The position numbers and the translations under genes are program-made. Below are positions 23,046 to 23,516 of a stretch of 23,516 nucleotides of DNA, in pieces. Origin of the DNA: JAWLFI01 sp041685645 (lineage in GTDB: Bacteria; Bacteroidota; Bacteroidia; Chitinophagales; Saprospiraceae); NCBI GenBank assembly GCA_041685645.1, contig JAWLFI010000018.1:1-23516 (forward strand), in the 5' to 3' direction. Every line of letters starts with the position of its first letter. The stretch's first letter is position 1. The notes below the pieces were generated by a model that saw only the letters and a program-made list of their open reading frames with translations, did not search any database and was not told the origin of the DNA.

Positions 23046-23456
23046 ATGCGCGTATCAGTGTACAGAAAAGCTCACTTTAATGCAGCTCACCGCATCTATC
23101 GTTCGGATTGGTCGGATGAAAAGAATGAATCGGTATTTGGCCTTTGCTCAAACCCCTATTATCACGGTCACAACTACGAATTGGAGGTAAAGGTGACGGG
23201 GGAAGTAGATTCGGAAACGGGATATTTGATCGACCTGAAGAAATTAAAAGATGTCATCAAAACGGAGGTCGAAGATCGGTTGGATCACAAAAATTTGAAT
23301 GAGCAAGTCGAAGCATTTCAAGAACTCATTCCCACAGCGGAACACATCGCCTACGTGATATACGGATGGATCCGAAAGGAATTGCCCAAGGAGTTGGATT
23401 TGCAAATTAGACTGTACGAAACGCCGAGAAATTTTGTAGAATACCCCGCATCTTAA
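23046..23456 (+). CDS. 6-pyruvoyl-tetrahydropterin synthase family protein (PTPS/QueD)
   Basis: 136 residues. The family turns 7,8-dihydroneopterin triphosphate into 6-pyruvoyl-tetrahydropterin (PTPS) or 6-carboxy-tetrahydropterin (QueD). Zinc ligands are His15 (AHFNAAHRI), His40 and His42 (HGHNY). The likely catalytic Cys34 sits in CSNPYYHGHNY, and LDHKNLNE and YETPRNFVEY complete the active site. The C-x5-HGHNY spacing is that of animal PTPS (CNNPNGHGHNY), not the C-x3-HGH I recall for E. coli QueD, so pterin synthesis is as plausible as queuosine synthesis. The ATG is clear and the gene has no close partner in the window. Confidence 0.9.
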   Translation: MRVSVYRKAHFNAAHRIYRSDWSDEKNESVFGLCSNPYYHGHNYELEVKVTGEVDSETGYLIDLKKLKDVIKTEVEDRLDHKNLNEQVEAFQELIPTAEHIAYVIYGWIRKELPKELDLQIRLYETPRNFVEYPAS

Positions 23457-23516
23457 ACTAGCCTGCAGTTCAGCAACTCATCCAAGCCATCGACAAGATG
23501 TAGATGTATGATAAAG
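23457..23516. other. Right edge of the window
   Basis: 60 nt after the PTPS-like stop. An ATG at 23508 may open the next gene but only three codons are present, so nothing can be said. Confidence 0.2.

Overview
The window reads as chromosomal DNA of a Bacteroidota (Bacteroidetes) bacterium. The signs are a DUF4271 membrane protein next to HemD, an LptC lipoprotein beside a CNNM/CorC protein, a Cys-rich RicT (PSP1) protein, a fused isobutyryl-CoA mutase, a DPP-IV peptidase, few Shine-Dalgarno sites, and a tRNA promoter of the Bacteroidota type (TTTG, 18 bp, TAATTTTG). A free-standing PurS, rather than only a large fused PurL, leans towards Saprospiria/Chitinophagia. That lineage call is an inference.

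Layout. Positions 2-163 hold the tail of an outer-membrane-like protein. It converges on a minus-strand operon read as histidine kinase, response regulator, DPP-IV, smpB (4958 down to 323). Divergent from it are DUF4271 and hemD, then a NUDIX hydrolase with a TTG start. Next comes icmF, with a perfect 8-bp inverted repeat ahead of it and a PQQ-type sugar dehydrogenase 2 nt behind it. A converging minus pair, lptC and a CNNM/CorC gene, fills 12140-13958. After a GC-rich element come purS and rsmI. A 687-bp gap then holds a decayed BaeRF-like gene and a strong terminator. The rest is mostly minus strand: ricT and lpdA, a second GC-rich element, a dicarboxylate/amino-acid symporter, tRNA-Leu(GAG), beta-phosphoglucomutase, a third GC-rich element, and holB. 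A plus-strand 6-pyruvoyl-tetrahydropterin-synthase-like gene closes the window.

Most genes are housekeeping: trans-translation, haem synthesis, coenzyme A ester turnover, LPS export, purine synthesis, rRNA methylation, dihydrolipoyl dehydrogenase and the replication clamp loader. They form several short operons rather than one pathway.

The most unusual signal is a family of three GC-rich, hairpin-filled intergenic elements of about 150 bp (14169-14323, 18887-19037, 21626-21779). They share a T-tract/GGGCGT-like head, a first hairpin, a TCGCTACG-like box and, in two copies, a CCATCGCT-ACGC tail. Two of them, in opposite orientation, bracket the symporter/tRNA/pgmB segment that lies between holB and ricT, genes that are often neighbours elsewhere. 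No CRISPR array, insertion sequence with a transposase, or defence island is visible.
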